Part shown: positions 21,214-34,600 of the stretch, in pieces
Numbering within the stretch: the stretch's first letter is position 1
How the letters are laid out: each line of letters starts with the position of its first letter
Assembly (NCBI GenBank): GCA_033065855.1
Contig: JAVXUO010002367.1
Span: forward strand, 1 to 64,000
Length of the DNA stretch: 64,000 bases
Source of the DNA: Escallonia rubra
Lineage: Eukaryota > Streptophyta > Magnoliopsida > Escalloniales > Escalloniaceae
Direction of reading: 5' to 3'
Position numbers and translations under genes: made by a program
The notes under the pieces: model-generated
The model's database searches: none
What the model was told of the DNA's origin: nothing
Seen by the model: the letters and a program-made list of their open reading frames with translations, nothing else

Positions 21214-23355
21214 ATGGCCTTAACCGACGACATCGGGGCCAAACTCGACGCCAAGAAGCCCGTCTTCCTCACCAAAGCAGAGCGCGAGAAATTAGCCCTC
21301 CAGCGCCGCCAGAACGAAATCGGCGACCAAAAACGCCGCAACGAACAAATCCTCCTCCACAGCCGCCCCTCCACCGACTCCCCCTCCTCCTCCAAACCCT
21401 CGTCTGATCCCTCCGACGCCACCCGCTACCATCGCCGTGACCGTGATTACGACCGCGAACGCGATTATGACCGCGACCGTGACCGTGACCGGGACCGGGA
21501 CCGGGACCGGGAACGCGACCGTGCTAGGGCGCGTGACCGGGAGCGAGACCGAGAGCGCGATTCGGAGTCGCAGAAGGCACGGGAGCGGGCGCGGTCGGAG
21601 AAAGTAGCGGATCGAGAGCGCGAGAAGGAGCTGGAAGCCATCAAGGAGCAGTACCTGGGATCAAAGAAGCCCAAGAAGCGCGTGATTAAGCCCAGCGAGA
21701 AGTTCCGCTTCAGCTTTGACTGGGAGAACACCGAGGACACCTCACGTGACATGAATGCTCTTTACCAAAACCCTCACGAGGCCCGCCTCTTGTTCGGACG
21801 AGGTTTTCGTGCCGGTATGGATCGCAGGGAGCAGAAAAAGCTCGCCGCCAAGAATGAAAAGGATTTGCGAGACGAGATACGTAAAAAGGAGGGGATTGAA
21901 GAGAAGCCCGAAGAGGCCGCGGCGCAGAGGCTGAAAGAGGAGGCTGCTGATATGTACGATACGTTTGACATGCGGGTTGACCGACACTGGTCAGACAAGA
22001 AGCTGGAAGAGATGGCTGAGAGAGATTGGAGGATTTTTAGGGAAGACTATAATATAGCTTATAAGGGATCGCGGCTGCCGCGGCCAATGAGGAGTTGGGC
22101 GGAGAGCAAGTTGAGTAACGAGCTGTTGAAGGCAGTGGAGAGGGCGGGGTACAAGTCGCCTTCTCCTATTCAGATGGCTGCCATTCCTCTCGGCCTGCAG
22201 CAGCGCGACGTCATTGGTGTCGCCGAGACTGGTTCCGGTAAGACTGCTGCTTTTGTGCTTCCTATGTTGACTTATATATCTAGGTTGCCTCCCATCAGTG
22301 AAGAGAATGAGGCCGAGGGGCCTTATGCCGTTGTCATGGCACCCACTCGAGAACTGGCTCAGCAGATTGAGGACGAGACCGTTAAGTTTGCACACTATTT
22401 GGGGATTAAGGTGGTTTCGATTGTGGGGGGGCAGTCGATTGAGGAACAGGGGTTTAAAATTAGGCAAGGGTGTGAAGTTGTGATTGCTACTCCTGGGCGT
22501 CTTATTGATTGTTTAGAGAGGCGTTATGCTGTTTTGAACCAGTGTAATTACGTTGTTCTTGACGAGGCGGATCGGATGATTGATATGGGTTTCGAACCTC
22601 AAGTTGTAGGCGTCTTGGATGCCATGCCTTCTAGCAATTTTAAACCAGAGAACGAGGAGGAAGAGCTTGATGAGAAGAAGATTTATCGAACCACTTATAT
22701 GTTCAGTGCTACTATGCCACCGGCTGTCGAGCGGCTTGCGAGGAAGTACTTAAGAAATCCTGTTGTGGTGACAATTGGTACTGCAGGAAAGACAACCGAC
22801 CTCATTACCCAACATGTGATCATGGTCAGGGAACAGGAAAAACTGTACAAGTTGCAGAAGTTGTTGGATGAACTGGGTGATAAGACCGCCATCGTGTTTA
22901 TAAACACCAAGAAGTCTGCAGATACCCTTGCCAAGAACTTGGAGAAGGGCGGTTACCGTGTTACAACTTTGCATGGTGGTAAATCACAGGAGCAGAGAGA
23001 AATCAGCCTTGAAGGTTTCAGGACCAAGAGATACAATGTATTGGTCGCCACTGATGTAGCAGGACGTGGGATTGATATACCTGATGTGGCTCATGTGATA
23101 AACTATGATATGCCCAACAACATTGAAATGTACACGCATCGTATCGGACGAACAGGTCGTGCAGGAAAGACTGGTGTAGCCACAACATTCTTGACTATGC
23201 ATGACACAGATGTCTTTTATGATCTAAAGCAGATGCTTACCCAGAGTAACAGCGCTGTGCCTCCTGAACTGGCAAGACACGAGGCTTCAAAATTCAAGCC
23301 AGGAACAATTCCTGATAGACCCCCTAGACGCAATGACACTGTTTTTACTCACTGA
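21214..23355 (+). CDS. RH21: DEAD-box ATP-dependent RNA helicase, PRP28/RH21 (U5 snRNP 100K) type
   Basis: Intronless, 713 residues. The family unwinds the U1/5' splice-site duplex during spliceosome activation in the nucleus. The N-terminus (about 70-145) is an Arg/Asp/Glu repeat region of the RS-like kind. Conserved PRP28 linker motifs follow ([20 protein letters not shown] about 165-184; LFGRGFRAG), then the helicase core: Q motif with Q320, motif I AETGSGKT 337-344, Ia PTRELAQQ 377-384, TPGR 426-429, DEAD 450-453, SAT 498-500, TDVAGRGID about 613-621, [10 protein letters not shown] 642-651. All key residues are intact, and the acidic insert [14 protein letters not shown] at about 480 is typical of this subfamily. 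Length agrees with plant RH21. The ATG at 21214 is the first in frame, in good context (ACGATGGC). Confidence 0.97.
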   Translation: MALTDDIGAKLDAKKPVFLTKAEREKLALQRRQNEIGDQKRRNEQILLHSRPSTDSPSSSKPSSDPSDATRYHRRDRDYDRERDYDRDRDRDRDRDRDRERDRARARDRERDRERDSESQKARERARSEKVADREREKELEAIKEQYLGSKKPKKRVIKPSEKFRFSFDWENTEDTSRDMNALYQNPHEARLLFGRGFRAGMDRREQKKLAAKNEKDLRDEIRKKEGIEEKPEEAAAQRLKEEAADMYDTFDMRVDRHWSDKKLEEMAERDWRIFREDYNIAYKGSRLPRPMRSWAESKLSNELLKAVERAGYKSPSPIQMAAIPLGLQQRDVIGVAETGSGKTAAFVLPMLTYISRLPPISEENEAEGPYAVVMAPTRELAQQIEDETVKFAHYLGIKVVSIVGGQSIEEQGFKIRQGCEVVIATPGRLIDCLERRYAVLNQCNYVVLDEADRMIDMGFEPQVVGVLDAMPSSNFKPENEEEELDEKKIYRTTYMFSATMPPAVERLARKYLRNPVVVTIGTAGKTTDLITQHVIMVREQEKLYKLQKLLDELGDKTAIVFINTKKSADTLAKNLEKGGYRVTTLHGGKSQEQREISLEGFRTKRYNVLVATDVAGRGIDIPDVAHVINYDMPNNIEMYTHRIGRTGRAGKTGVATTFLTMHDTDVFYDLKQMLTQSNSAVPPELARHEASKFKPGTIPDRPPRRNDTVFTH

Positions 23356-24188
23356 GGTGCTGGTCCTGCAAAGGTTCTGTTTTATGGCATTATAGTAGTT
23401 GAGACTGCTGAGATTTTGTTAGCTGCCTGGTCAAATTTGACAGAATTTAGCAGGATTAGAATTGGTAAACAATGTTATGATATGTTAATTTATTGCTTAT
23501 GTGCTCGTTCTCATGTTGATTTGGAGGATCTTGTAGTTAGATTGGTTATGGATATGTTACATCATGCATGTCCTCTTCATCCAATCTTTTTTATTTTATT
23601 TTTTATTAATGCGTGATTTTCTGTTTTCTTTATTGTCAATGGATGCTTTGTTGTGCTTTCTCTTCTGTTTGCTGCTTGAGAATGATTGACGATAGGTTTT
23701 CCAGGGCTGCGAGCAGTCTGAGCTGTTCGTGAACGTGCTTGTAACTTGTTGCCCTGTACATGTAATAAGATCATGCAGAAGCCAAGTCTGAGAATCATAG
23801 AATTACTTACCGAATCGTATTAAAGTGTGTCTGCATGTGTGTACACTTTGTATGCTAATTTGTCTATTTGTATACTTATAGCTGAAGCCTAAATAGTGAG
23901 CTAAAACCCCGAAGGCAAGCAAATTTGAATTCTGCAGCCAAACTTAAACAAGCCTTAAACATTATTTGCTCCCTTTCTTCTTTCTATCTATCTGCTTCTC
24001 AAACCTTAAAATTATAGATGCCTTAAGATCCTATTCAATCAGTGAAATAGTTATGCGGCTGAGAATTGCTGAGAGAAGGATATTTCTATCGATTAGAGCA
24101 GGATGCTAGGATTCTGATGGTTAAGAAATTGTAGAAATTCTAAAAAAGGTCTTAAAAATGGTAGGAGTAGCTAGCAACTAGACTCACA
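23356..24188. other. 3' flank of the RH21-like gene
   Basis: Probable 3' UTR and spacer; no further gene recognised. Confidence 0.4.
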
Positions 24189-24437
24189 ACCAACGTTCAT
24201 TGGGTGGCTTTTCCCTTCATTGAAGTAATATGTGCGGAAGACTTGCAGAATTGTAGTTTATCACTTGACAATGAACTTTTTAGGTCCATTGTCAACTGCT
24301 GATGATTGTTACGACCAACGTTCATTGGGTGGCTTTTCCCTTCATTGAAGTAATATGTGTGTAAGACTTGCGTAATTGTAGCTTACCACTTGGCATTGAA
24401 CTTTTAGGTCCATTGTCGACTGCTGATGATTGTTTAA
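24189..24437 (+). repeat. Tandem duplication of a 125-bp segment
   Basis: Two adjacent copies, 24189-24313 and 24314-24437, each starting ACCAACGTTCATTGGGTGGC and ending CTGCTGATGATTGTT; they differ at a handful of positions. Non-coding. Confidence 0.85.
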
Positions 24438-26735
24438 CAGAAAGAATGAGCAAGTATATCAACTTCCTTGAGTAATGCTATAGAATCCCTCTTATATGCA
24501 CCTTTTTGTTTAACCAGGATGTCATCTTTAGCTTCTATGTCGTGTCTGCGATTCTGATTTAGCTTTAATTTCTACTCGGGTGTCATTAGATAGATAGGAT
24601 ATATTACAGTTAAATGGACATATTTTTTGTTGTTCATCTATTAGACCACTACTATCCTGAACCTACTAGCTTAGACTCCTGTAGATGCCAAACGTCCTCG
24701 AGCATTGCTGTTGTTGATGTTCAAGAGGTGTTGAACCACTCTTTCATTACTTGGTTATAGGTCTTCTGGGTTGGTCTAGGGATTGCTAGGTTAGGACTGT
24801 AGCCCTCTTTCTTTTATTTAGAGTATTTGGAAGGGAAGATGTTGGAGGGATTTTCAAGGGGTTGTCAATGGTGTGTTTAAGATTGTGCTTCTAGTATGTA
24901 CGGCTTTGGCTGGATTTAGAAAGGTGAGCTCCGCTAATGTAGGAGCTGAGTTTTTTCTTTTTTGGGAGAATCTTGTCAAAAATGTTTATGGGTGGTTTGC
25001 TGTCCCCAGAAAAGGTTCATTGAGATTCATTCATTGAATGGTGGAGCACCAAATAAAGCCAGGTGGACCCTTTCCTTTATCTGAACGACGACCGACACAC
25101 AGAATGGAACGTGTGAGGGCGATTGGGGATTGCTCTTACTGAAGTTATTGCATGGGATATCGCCCAGGGATTTCATCAATCATCTGGTGGGCAGTAAGCC
25201 AATAACCCGTTCAGGCTTTACCTAATTTTTTAAATTACTTCGATTCATTAGTCTATAGTAGTAGTATTATTGTTATATATAAAAGTCTTCGTTCTGATTC
25301 TGAGAAAATGGTAATGAATGAATTTCGCTTTCTTTTGTCTCGTATATGGAGGGAGGGTCACTGCCAAGTTTTTGAGTAGGGTTTGCAATGGAGGTCAGAG
25401 GCCAGAGGCCGGATATGTGGCGGCGCTTCAATCGCGATGCGAAGGGCTAGGGTGGAGAGGGGTGGCAAATACCAAGCTTGCTGCTGCTGATTCAAGTGCA
25501 TCGATGACTGGCTGAGGGTTTGGTTTGTTTAGGAGGGATAAGGAGGGCGGCTTGCTCAGCTAAAGAAAGCTAACGTGACTGATGTCTAGCTGAATACTTA
25601 TATTATAAGGCTTTGTTCTTTTACTGTTGCAGGATTCCCTGTAAATGGCGTGGATTATTTTATCGGGGTTTGTCCTTTACCCCCTTTTACCTCTGCAAAA
25701 TGGAGAATTTATGTGGAAGATACGTTAATATCCTTGGTAAAATTAAAAATGATAGGTCCACTTATCGGGCTTCCTTGAGTGCTGCTAGTCCTTGGGGAGT
25801 AGGTTTTGCTGCTACTCGTAGTGAACTAACCAAAACCTCCGATTAAATTCTAAAGAGGCCATTTTTTTGCTGAGAAGTAAATTGTCATAGCATAATTATG
25901 GCCTCTCGCCTTGATCATGTGCTCTAGTAATTTGATCGTCTTTCCTGTAATTTGCAAGGCTCCTAGGCCTCTCGTTGTTGATGGAGATGAGGTACACAGC
26001 TCTTGGAAAGAGATCAAAAAAGTGTAAATTGTATCTTTGATGAGATGGGATTAAATGTTATCTAGCCGAAGAAGAAAGATGAACCGAAGTATCGAGCTGC
26101 ATGTTGCAAGACTAAAAGGTTTTGTCGGGTAGAACAGATAGCTTGCCATGTCTCTTACATCTAAAGAGATCAGTTTTGAGTATGTACGCACCCAACCGAG
26201 ATTTGAGAAGTGGTTAATGCAAGCTTTTAGTCTTGAGTAAATTTTTTTGTGCACTATTCTAGATATGTATATGTTCTAATACACGAAACGTGAGCCTTTC
26301 TTTCATTTACTTTCGAAAGTATTGGTATATCGAGGAGTACCTACCACATGACAACTTCATCCAATTTGTGCCTACTGGATCATGTAGAAACATATAGAAA
26401 ATTGCAAGCACCAACCGAGATCTTCAACCACGAGACAAGATGAAACTTGAAAATACAAAATAGCAAAGAACTGCGCATGTGCTAGCCACGGGATGAAGTT
26501 ATGCCGCCCATATTGTCATGAGAAATGAAATGGTCCGTCTTTTAATTATTCATTTGACAGGAAACAGAACTTGGAAAAATAGCGCAGAGTTGCGTCTATA
26601 TAAGCTGGTCATAAAGTGAAGTTATGCACAAATTGTCCTTCTCCTGTTTAACTCTGCCATGGGGGCTACAGCCTACAGGGGATGGATACATTTAATTTTA
26701 TGAAAAAACTTCCGCTTCGCAAACTGCCTTTTGCT
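24438..26735. other. Intergenic, nothing firmly recognised
   Basis: About 2.3 kb between the helicase and the B12D-like gene. Short frames at 25318-25515 and 25613-25846 show no domain and no splice structure. No repeat with clear ends was found. Confidence 0.4.
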
Positions 26736-27560
26736 TTAATGACTTCCTCCTCCTCGTGACACTCCAACCGACTGCAGAGTCTCAACATCCCGAGAGCTAT
26801 ATATGGGCAATTATCAAATACCATTTATTTATTTAGATAAAACATGAACATAAAAAAAGTGACATGCAAATTCCAAAACTGAGAAGGGATTGATTGGACT
26901 TACCAAGTAAACGGATCGGGGCGGGTAGGATCGGGGAGGGTGCGACTCGCAGGGTCCTGGATATGGCCAACCTTTCGGAGGAAAGATTTGTTGATGAACT
27001 TGTCGGAGGAACCAACCATAGCTTGAGGCTGATCCACCTCCGGGACGGACTCCCGTTTCTTCTTGCTGACCTTCACCGCCGGGGAGTAGGCGAGCTGCTG
27101 CTTGGCCGTGTGGGCCCCGATGGACACTGCCACCATTATCATCCCAAACACGATGTAGATTGGTGCATGATCCGCCTTCAATGCGTTCCTGCACTCCAAT
27201 ATCAGCTTCGTTTTGTTACTCTCTTTCTGTATGCATGAATTTGAAGGTGATCATTCATTCTAATATATATGATCATTACTCCTCCTAATTACTGGTTAAT
27301 ATTGTGGGATGATTGATCAAATTAATTCACCACAACCAGGTGCCCCTTTAAAGCGCAAAGAACTAACAGTATGCCTCTTGACAAATAAAATGATTTCTGA
27401 AGAAGAGTGGTAAAAACCTGGACTTGGGAGGGTTATGATGAGCATGAGGGTGAGTAGTAGCAGCTGCATAATTGGCGAGTGTGCGGTTACGCAAATTATT
27501 TGATTTCCCTCCCACCTGCGGCATTGCTCCTCCTCCTCCTGCTGCCGCTGCATTCGCCAT
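26736..27560 (-). CDS. Small B12D/NDUFA4 (MLRQ)-like single-pass membrane protein
   Basis: Three exons proposed: 27560-27418 (ATG at 27560), 27188-26904, 26796-26736, totalling 162 residues. Exon 1 gives a Gly/Ala-rich start then LRNRTLANYAAA; exon 2 continues RNALKADHAPIYIVFGMIMV, one membrane segment (about 55-75) followed by QQLAYSPAVKVSKKKRESVP. This resembles the membrane-plus-NPxVxVSKxxR layout of B12D-like and complex I MLRQ-like proteins of plant mitochondria. Then come SFLRKVGHIQD and DPTRPDPFT. Exon 2 ends in a strong donor (TTG/GTAAGT); exon 3, inferred, adds DVETLQSVGVSRGGGSH. If that intron is retained, a stop follows one codon later at 26902-26900. Exons 1-2 are well supported; the exon 3 acceptor has a weak pyrimidine tract. 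The family is a moderate-confidence call. Confidence 0.7.
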
Positions 27561-28277
27561 TACCGATCGCCAGTGCCTCTGCTGAACATTTAACCACAAG
27601 ACAGGATAAGATATATATAATGATGATGCCAGCATATTGGTCTTAACTGAACAGAATTAAACAGGAAAAAATTGTATATCTATGATCTATAATGTGCTTA
27701 ATTACCGCTGCTCTGAACGCCATAATCAGAATTACAGGATATTTTGATAAAGAGATGGCTACTAGTAGTCAATTGAATCTGGATGCATGGGAAATGGTTT
27801 CGTTATATAGAGGGGCTGGGGGACTTGGTTATGGAGGTCGAGAGAAAGAGTTTCATATCAGCCAGGTGGTGGGTGTTAAAGATGATTCGGAGGATGCATG
27901 GCCACCTCAGCCTAGAAGCATGCTTGTAAGGTACACGTGTATCATTCACGACTTGTATCCGTTCAATTTTTGAGGAGAGATATACTTGCAAGCTCATATG
28001 CTGTACAATATTTATTATGTAAGTTTTAATAATTAAAAATTATTACTTAATAACTTGGTTATTAAAAGATATATAACGTATCTTAATTATTAAAAATTAT
28101 ACGGATAATCTTTCGATGTAAAAATATATTTAACGATATCTTTCTATTTCATTAGAAGTAACGCAGTAAATTTTCATCTTTAAAAAAAAAAAAAGGAAAC
28201 CTCCAATTGGCGGTTATGTATGTATGTATGTATGTATGTCGGCTATCGCTATGTATGCCATGTCATGCCATGTTGTT
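27561..28277. promoter_or_regulatory. Divergent intergenic region between the B12D-like gene and RBR
   Basis: Upstream DNA shared by the minus-strand B12D-like gene and the plus-strand RBR gene (ATG to ATG about 1.1 kb). It includes a (TATG)n run at 28214-28239. The reading frame at 27692-27973 has no recognisable domain. Confidence 0.45.
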
Positions 28278-28285
28278 TTTCCCGC
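28278..28285 (+). promoter_or_regulatory. E2F-type binding site upstream of RBR
   Basis: TTTCCCGC matches the E2F consensus TTTSSCGC exactly and lies about 390 bp upstream of the RBR ATG. E2F control of the plant RBR gene is established for Arabidopsis, so the site would give feedback between RBR and its partner E2F. Binding here is inferred. Confidence 0.65.
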
Positions 28286-28677
28286 GCGACCACATAGAGT
28301 GATCCCAAAAGAGAGCCAAATAGATAGATAGAGAGAGAAAGGCACACTCACGCACAGCTGAAGAGAGGGGAAATAGATATCTAGGGTTTTACAGATTCTG
28401 CTTAAAACCCTTACTTTTAGTAGATCTAGGCAGCCGCTCTTGTTTTCAGCACCATATTTTCTTTTTGTTTCAATTAGGGTTCTTGTTTGCTTCCCTTGTC
28501 AGCTTGAAATCAGAGATCTGCTTTGGTTCTTGTTCCCAATTTGTGAGTCTTTCCCTCTCTTACATCCCTCTACGTGATTCTTTTGGGCAATTGAGATAGT
28601 TTTTTCTGGTAATTTACTTACGGGCATATTGGTGATGATTCTGGCCAGATCAGCTTATTAGGGTTTCGAAGTGATTC
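28286..28677 (+). promoter_or_regulatory. RBR 5' leader region
   Basis: Pyrimidine-rich leader with GATA/GAGA repeats at 28320-28337. No clear TATA box. A 5' UTR intron cannot be excluded. Confidence 0.4.
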
Positions 28678-31600
28678 ATGAGTCCATCTGATACCAAGAT
28701 GGAAAACAGCAGTTCCCATTCTGGTGTTTTATCCACCATTGAAGCTCGATTTACAGATTTTTGCAAGGTTTTTCTTCTACGCCCTCCTTTTTAGGGATTT
28801 TGTTTTGCTTTTAGAGATTATTTTTTTTTAATCATTATATACGTCAAAGCTGACTTGAGATTATAGATTTCGCATTCTCGCTAAGAACCCTTGTGGTGGT
28901 GTCAATCTTTTTATATGGCTTTTTTGGTGTGTCTTTATTGCAGAATGGGTTATCAACGGAGGACAATATTTTGACGGAAGCAGTGAAGCTGTTTGATGAA
29001 ATCAAACACCTTTTGTTGGCAAATATGTCGGCAATTGGAAGTGGCACAGTATGCCCCTTGCTTTTATTAAATGGTTTATGTATGTTTTCTTTTTCTATTT
29101 GGTGGGAGTGAAATTGCATTTGTGCATCAGCCAGAAGAAGCGGAGCGGTTTTGGTTTGCATTTGTCTTATACTCTTTGAAAAGATTAAGCGAGAGGAGCA
29201 CAGATAATGCTAATCAGGAAACTGAAGAAAATGGATTCACCCTATGCCAGATATTGAGAGTCGCAAAGCTGAAGTATGGTTCAATGTTTGGGTTAGTTTT
29301 GACTTTTACTTTCTCGAAAGCATCATGATCTAATTATGGCTGAACTTTCTTTCTTCTACAGCATTGTGGAGTTTTTCAAAGAACTTCCTCAGTTTATTGT
29401 TAAGGTTGGTCCGATATTTAGTAACCTATTCGGCGCAGAATGGGAAAAGAGGCTCGAGGTAATGATTGTACAGAGCTAAGCTTATGATTTCATAGAGTTG
29501 TGAAGACGTCTCTATCCGTGCCTACATTGTCTCACTTATGTCTGTCTTCTGCTCAAAGTTTCTTGGTTTCCCCTTCATTCAGGCAAAGGAGATGCAAGCC
29601 AATTTTGTGCACTTGAGCCTTCTAAGCAAGTATGTATCTTCTATTATTTTCCTTGCTAGGATTTAATGGCTGGTATTTGAATGATAGAACTTTTTTCAAA
29701 CATATCTGAACTTTATTGTATAGGTTAGCCTTTGCTTGTCGCGTTTCATTTATTAACCTTGTTTTTGTTATCTGGTGCTAAAAGCTGCGTTTTTGGTTAA
29801 GTAGGGTATAATTCTAGTTCTTTCTCCCATATGCCTCCTCTGGCGTTGTGTTCATTCTTCTCTTTATGGTCAGAAAGAAAGTGGACAAGAATGCTTTATT
29901 GTAAGGACAAACGGGTTCATGGCATGGCTGTTATTAAGGTGAGAAAGTTGTAATAGCGGTTTACAATACAAGAAAAGGCCACGAGAATGAAGGCACGCTG
30001 AAGAAGTAAAGGGCTTCTTTGACTAAAAATCAGATGAAGGGAAGTTAAATGAATGTGTAGGGCCATGTGCAGTAGAGAAGAATAGGTTACCTACCCTTAA
30101 GACGCCTAATGAAAAGGTCAACGCCATTAAGATTTAGGAAAATATGAAACGGTCAAGGTTATGAAACCTTAGGAAACGATATGAAAAGGTCAAGGCCATT
30201 AAGCCATATGAAAAGAAAAGGTGTAGGCCATTAACCCGTGGGAAAACACTAAGGTAACCTACCTTAGTGTTTGTGCTGGGTCCTTGAAGTAAATTGGTAC
30301 TTCAAAGTTTATTGCTCACAGATGAGAGCCTTGTTATACTTCTGCTTGAACCTGCAGACAAAATACCATGTCGTTTTTGTATTGTGTGAAGTTCGAGAAG
30401 TATTGACTATGTTTTTTGACAATTTTGATGGTACAAGGTACTACAAACGTGCATACCGGGAATTTTTCTTGACAAGTGCTGCAATTGATGATAAGCAGTC
30501 TGCTGGTGTCAGTGGCATAGACTATGTGTCGGAGTATCATCGTTTTGGATGGCTGCTATTTCTGGCTCTACGTGTCCATGCATTTAGCCGTTTCAAGGAC
30601 TTGGTGACTTGCACAAACGGTTTGGTTTCTATACTGGTTAGTCACACGTCTCTGTGTTATTAATTTTGACGATGGTTGTTTACACTTGAAAGGCATCAAG
30701 TTAAGCCGCGAAACATAAAGCAAGGTGGAAATCAGTCCCTTTTTTCCCTGGGTTTTAGTAGGAAGATATTGCAAGAGCATATTTTGATTAGTAGAAAATG
30801 GAAATTTCCTGTAAACTAGCTGAGACCAAGTAAGAAATATCACGTTTTCCCTTTCTAATTTACCTATCTAGATATCTGTTTTAGTGTATCCATAAAACGT
30901 TTTACTTTCGTGATCAAGTAGTTATGAAAAATAGAATATTGCTATTTAATGCTTAATGAAATGTTTGACAGGCTATATTGATTATTCATGTTCCTAGCCG
31001 CTTCAGAAATTTCACCATTAGTGACTCTCCACGTTTTGGTAATGATCTGCTTTCTATCTTTTTCTAAGTTTAGAGCTTAATTTTGTCTCAGAAGGGTATT
31101 TTGCGACTGTTAATGTTTCTTTACCATTTTGCAACTGTTATTCTTCTTTCGCAGTTAAGAAGAACAATAAAGGCGTGGACTTGCTTGCATCACTTTGCAA
31201 CATGTATGAGACCTCTGAAGATGAGTTGAGAAAAACGATGGAAAAATCAAACAATTTAATTGCAGATATTTTGAATAAAAAACCTTGTTTAGCATCAGAA
31301 TGTAGAGCTGAGAACCTACACAGTCTTAATACAGGTTGACCTCAGGATATGCCCCGTCTTAGTTACTTGTTCAGCCTGCCGATAAAGTTTCTCTCCCTGA
31401 TGTCATTATCCTCTTTGATGCAGATGGATTAATCTATTTTGAAGATCTAGTTGACGAGTCATCTTTGTCTTCCAGTATAGCAATTCTAGAAAAGGATTAC
31501 GACGATGCAATTCGTAATAAGGGCGGCTTAGATGAGAGGGTGTTCATTAACGAGGAGGATAGTTTGCTTGGTTCGAGTAGCTTGTCTGGAGGTGCCATAG

Positions 31601-34600
31601 ATTTAAGTGGGACCAAGGTATGCTGTAAATGCCTATGAAAAATAGTCATTATTTAGAATTAATGAATTTATTTACTGATATAAGTCTCTGTCCCCCCCCC
31701 CCCCCCAAAAAAAAAAAAAAACCAGAGGAAAATCGACTCGATAACGTCCCCTGCGAAGTCAATTACAAGTCCACTTTCCCCCTCCCGCTCTCCCTTAGCA
31801 TCTCAATCAAATGGAACTCTTGGTAGTGGTATCTCGAAGATGACAGCTACTCCAGTAAGCACAGCAATGACTACTGCCAAGTGGCTTCGGACCATTATAT
31901 CTCCGCTGCCCTCGAAGCCTTCACCAGAACTGGAGAAATTCTTGTCATCGTGTGATAAGGATATAACTGCTGATGTAATACGCAGGGCTCGTGTAATAAT
32001 GGAGGCTATATTTCCAAGTAGTGGTTTGGGTGAGCGTAGTGGCACTGGAAGCCTGGATAACATATGGGCAGAACAACGTAGATTGGAAGCACTAAAGCTA
32101 TATTACCGGGTTTTGCAAGCAATGTGTACAGCAGAGGCACAAATTTTGCATGCTAACAATTTGACATCCTTGCTAACCAACGAGAGATTTCACAGATGTA
32201 TGCTTGCATGCTCAGCAGAACTTGTTCTTGCCACTCATAAGACAGTAACAATGTTGTTTCCGGCAGTCTTGGAAAGAACTGGAATTACAGCATTTGATCT
32301 TAGTAAGGTGATAGAAAGTTTTATTAGACATGAGGATTCGCTTCCAAGAGAATTGAGGCGACATCTGAATTCGCTGGAAGAGCGACTTTTGGAGAGCATG
32401 GTGTGGGAAAAGGGCTCCTCGATTTACAACTCTTTGACTGTAGCAAGGCCGGCCCTCTCTGCCGAAATAAATCGTCTTGGGTTCTTGGCAGAACCGATGC
32501 CATCTTTGGATGCAATTGCGATACATGTAAACATGTCTTGTGGAGGCTTGCCTCCGGTGCCATCTTTGCACAAGCATGAACTGTCCTCAGGTAATTAATT
32601 TTTATATCATTAGTTTGTAACTTTTGAAGTTAATTTCTTGGTTTTTCGAATACAAAATGCTGACATCTAAATGGCTTATAATATGCTAGTAGTGAGCAGA
32701 TGAATGACTTGTCTGTTTCTTTATAAACTACATGTTCCATCATTGCCTAACTGTTATAATAGTATTTTCAGGCCAGAATGGAGATATTCGGTCACCAAAG
32801 AGACTTTGTACTGAATATCGTAGTGCGCTGGTAGAGCGGAATTCCTTCACTTCACCAGTGAAGGATCGTCTTCTTGCCCTCAACAACCTTAAGGCAAAAC
32901 TACCACCTCCTGCTCTGCAGTCGGCATTTGCCAGGTAATCATAATAGTTTCAGGGTTGAAGGAAGTTCTTAAATCTATTTCATGTGCACCATGTTACTGA
33001 CATTTCCTTGGCCTCTAATTATGAGTCGTTCCATTGGATACATGTGTGCAGTCCATCAAGGCCAAATCCAGGTGGGGGAGGAGAAACGTGTGCAGAAACA
33101 GCTATCAGTGTTTTCTTCGGCAAGGTACTTACTGTCAGCAGATATTTCTAATCTTAGTTTCATCACGTCATTACTTCAAGAATTTCGGAGAACTTTCTGG
33201 TAGATGTACTGTGAGCGTACAGCATGGGACGAAGTTAGAAAGGTGTTTTCCTTCTTATATCTTTTCATATGTGCTTGGATAAATTGGTATTTTATTTGCG
33301 ATTCTGTTATAAGTGGTTGGACTAAAGAGATTTTTAGCAGAAACTGTCTAGTAGTTTGCAAGATAGTCTGGAAGGATTTGTGTCATACTGGCAGTTTGCA
33401 GTTAATGTGCTTTGCCTGCTTATGATGCCTACTGCTTTTAGCATTGTGCAAACTATTTTCTCTATGCTGACCTCAATTCCTACTTTTATCACGTCAAATC
33501 CAAGGATAACTAGTTCTGTTGATATACTTACCATTGATTATCTTGTGTTTTACTTCGTCCGCTTATTATTGTCAGTATTTTCTGTTTACATGTATAAAAT
33601 ATTCTGTCCCCAGATTGTAAAGCTAGCTGCTGTTAGAATCAATGGCATGGTTGAGAGGCTGCAGTTGTCTCAGCAGACAAGAGAGAATGTGTACCATCTT
33701 TTCCAACAGATCCTGAGTCAACAGACAGCTCTATTTTTTAACCGCCATATTGACCAGATCATCCTCTGTTGTTTATATGGAGTTGCAAAGGTTTGCTGTT
33801 AGATAGCTGTGAGAACGTATGGCTATGTTTCAATCATTTTGTTCAATATTTTATTGTTCTCTTCTGCAGATTTCCCAACTGAACCTAACGTTTAGAGAAA
33901 TAATTTACAACTATCGAAAGCAGCCACAATGTAAACCTTTAGTTTTCCGTACGGTGTTTATTGATTGGTCATCAGCTCGGCGCAACGGGGTATTTTACCT
34001 TCCTTTGCCTTCTCTTCCTCACTTTTTTAGGAAATTCTAAGCCTTCAAATGTACATGTTGCAGAAAAGTGGGAAGGATCATGTTGATATAATCACATTTT
34101 ACAATGAAATATTCATTCCTGCTGTAAAGCCTCTACTGGTGGAGCTTGTTCCTGCTGGAGCAGCTCAGAAAAACAATCGGGCGTCAGAACCTAACAATAA
34201 TCATGGTAAGCTCTCCTTATGGTTGTGACTGAACTTTAAATCTGCGTAATTTCTTCTCCAATCATCACTGGAAGCACCTTTGCTGGAATTACAGACCATA
34301 ATTTATTGGTTTATTGATCTATTTTTACGAATATCCTTTTGACCCTATTAGGTCAATGTCCCGGATCACCCAAAGTATCACCATTTCCCAGTCTTCCTGA
34401 TATGTCCCCAAAGAAGGTGTCTGCCGTGCACAATGTTTATGTCTCTCCTTTGCGGTCATCAAAGGTATTATCTAGCTTCTAATCCGTTTCTTGGAATGAA
34501 TTTTCATAGTACTGGTGTATGTCATGTTGCTTGGTATGTTTTCTGTTGTTATGAGTTAGTACAATTGCAATAGCTTGCCCAAAGTTTTCATGAATTAGAT

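Noticed and set aside
31629-31826. Plus-strand open frame over the RBR intron 9/exon 10 boundary
   Set aside because: It runs through the poly-C/poly-A intron sequence; the conserved protein enters exon 10 at [11 protein letters not shown].
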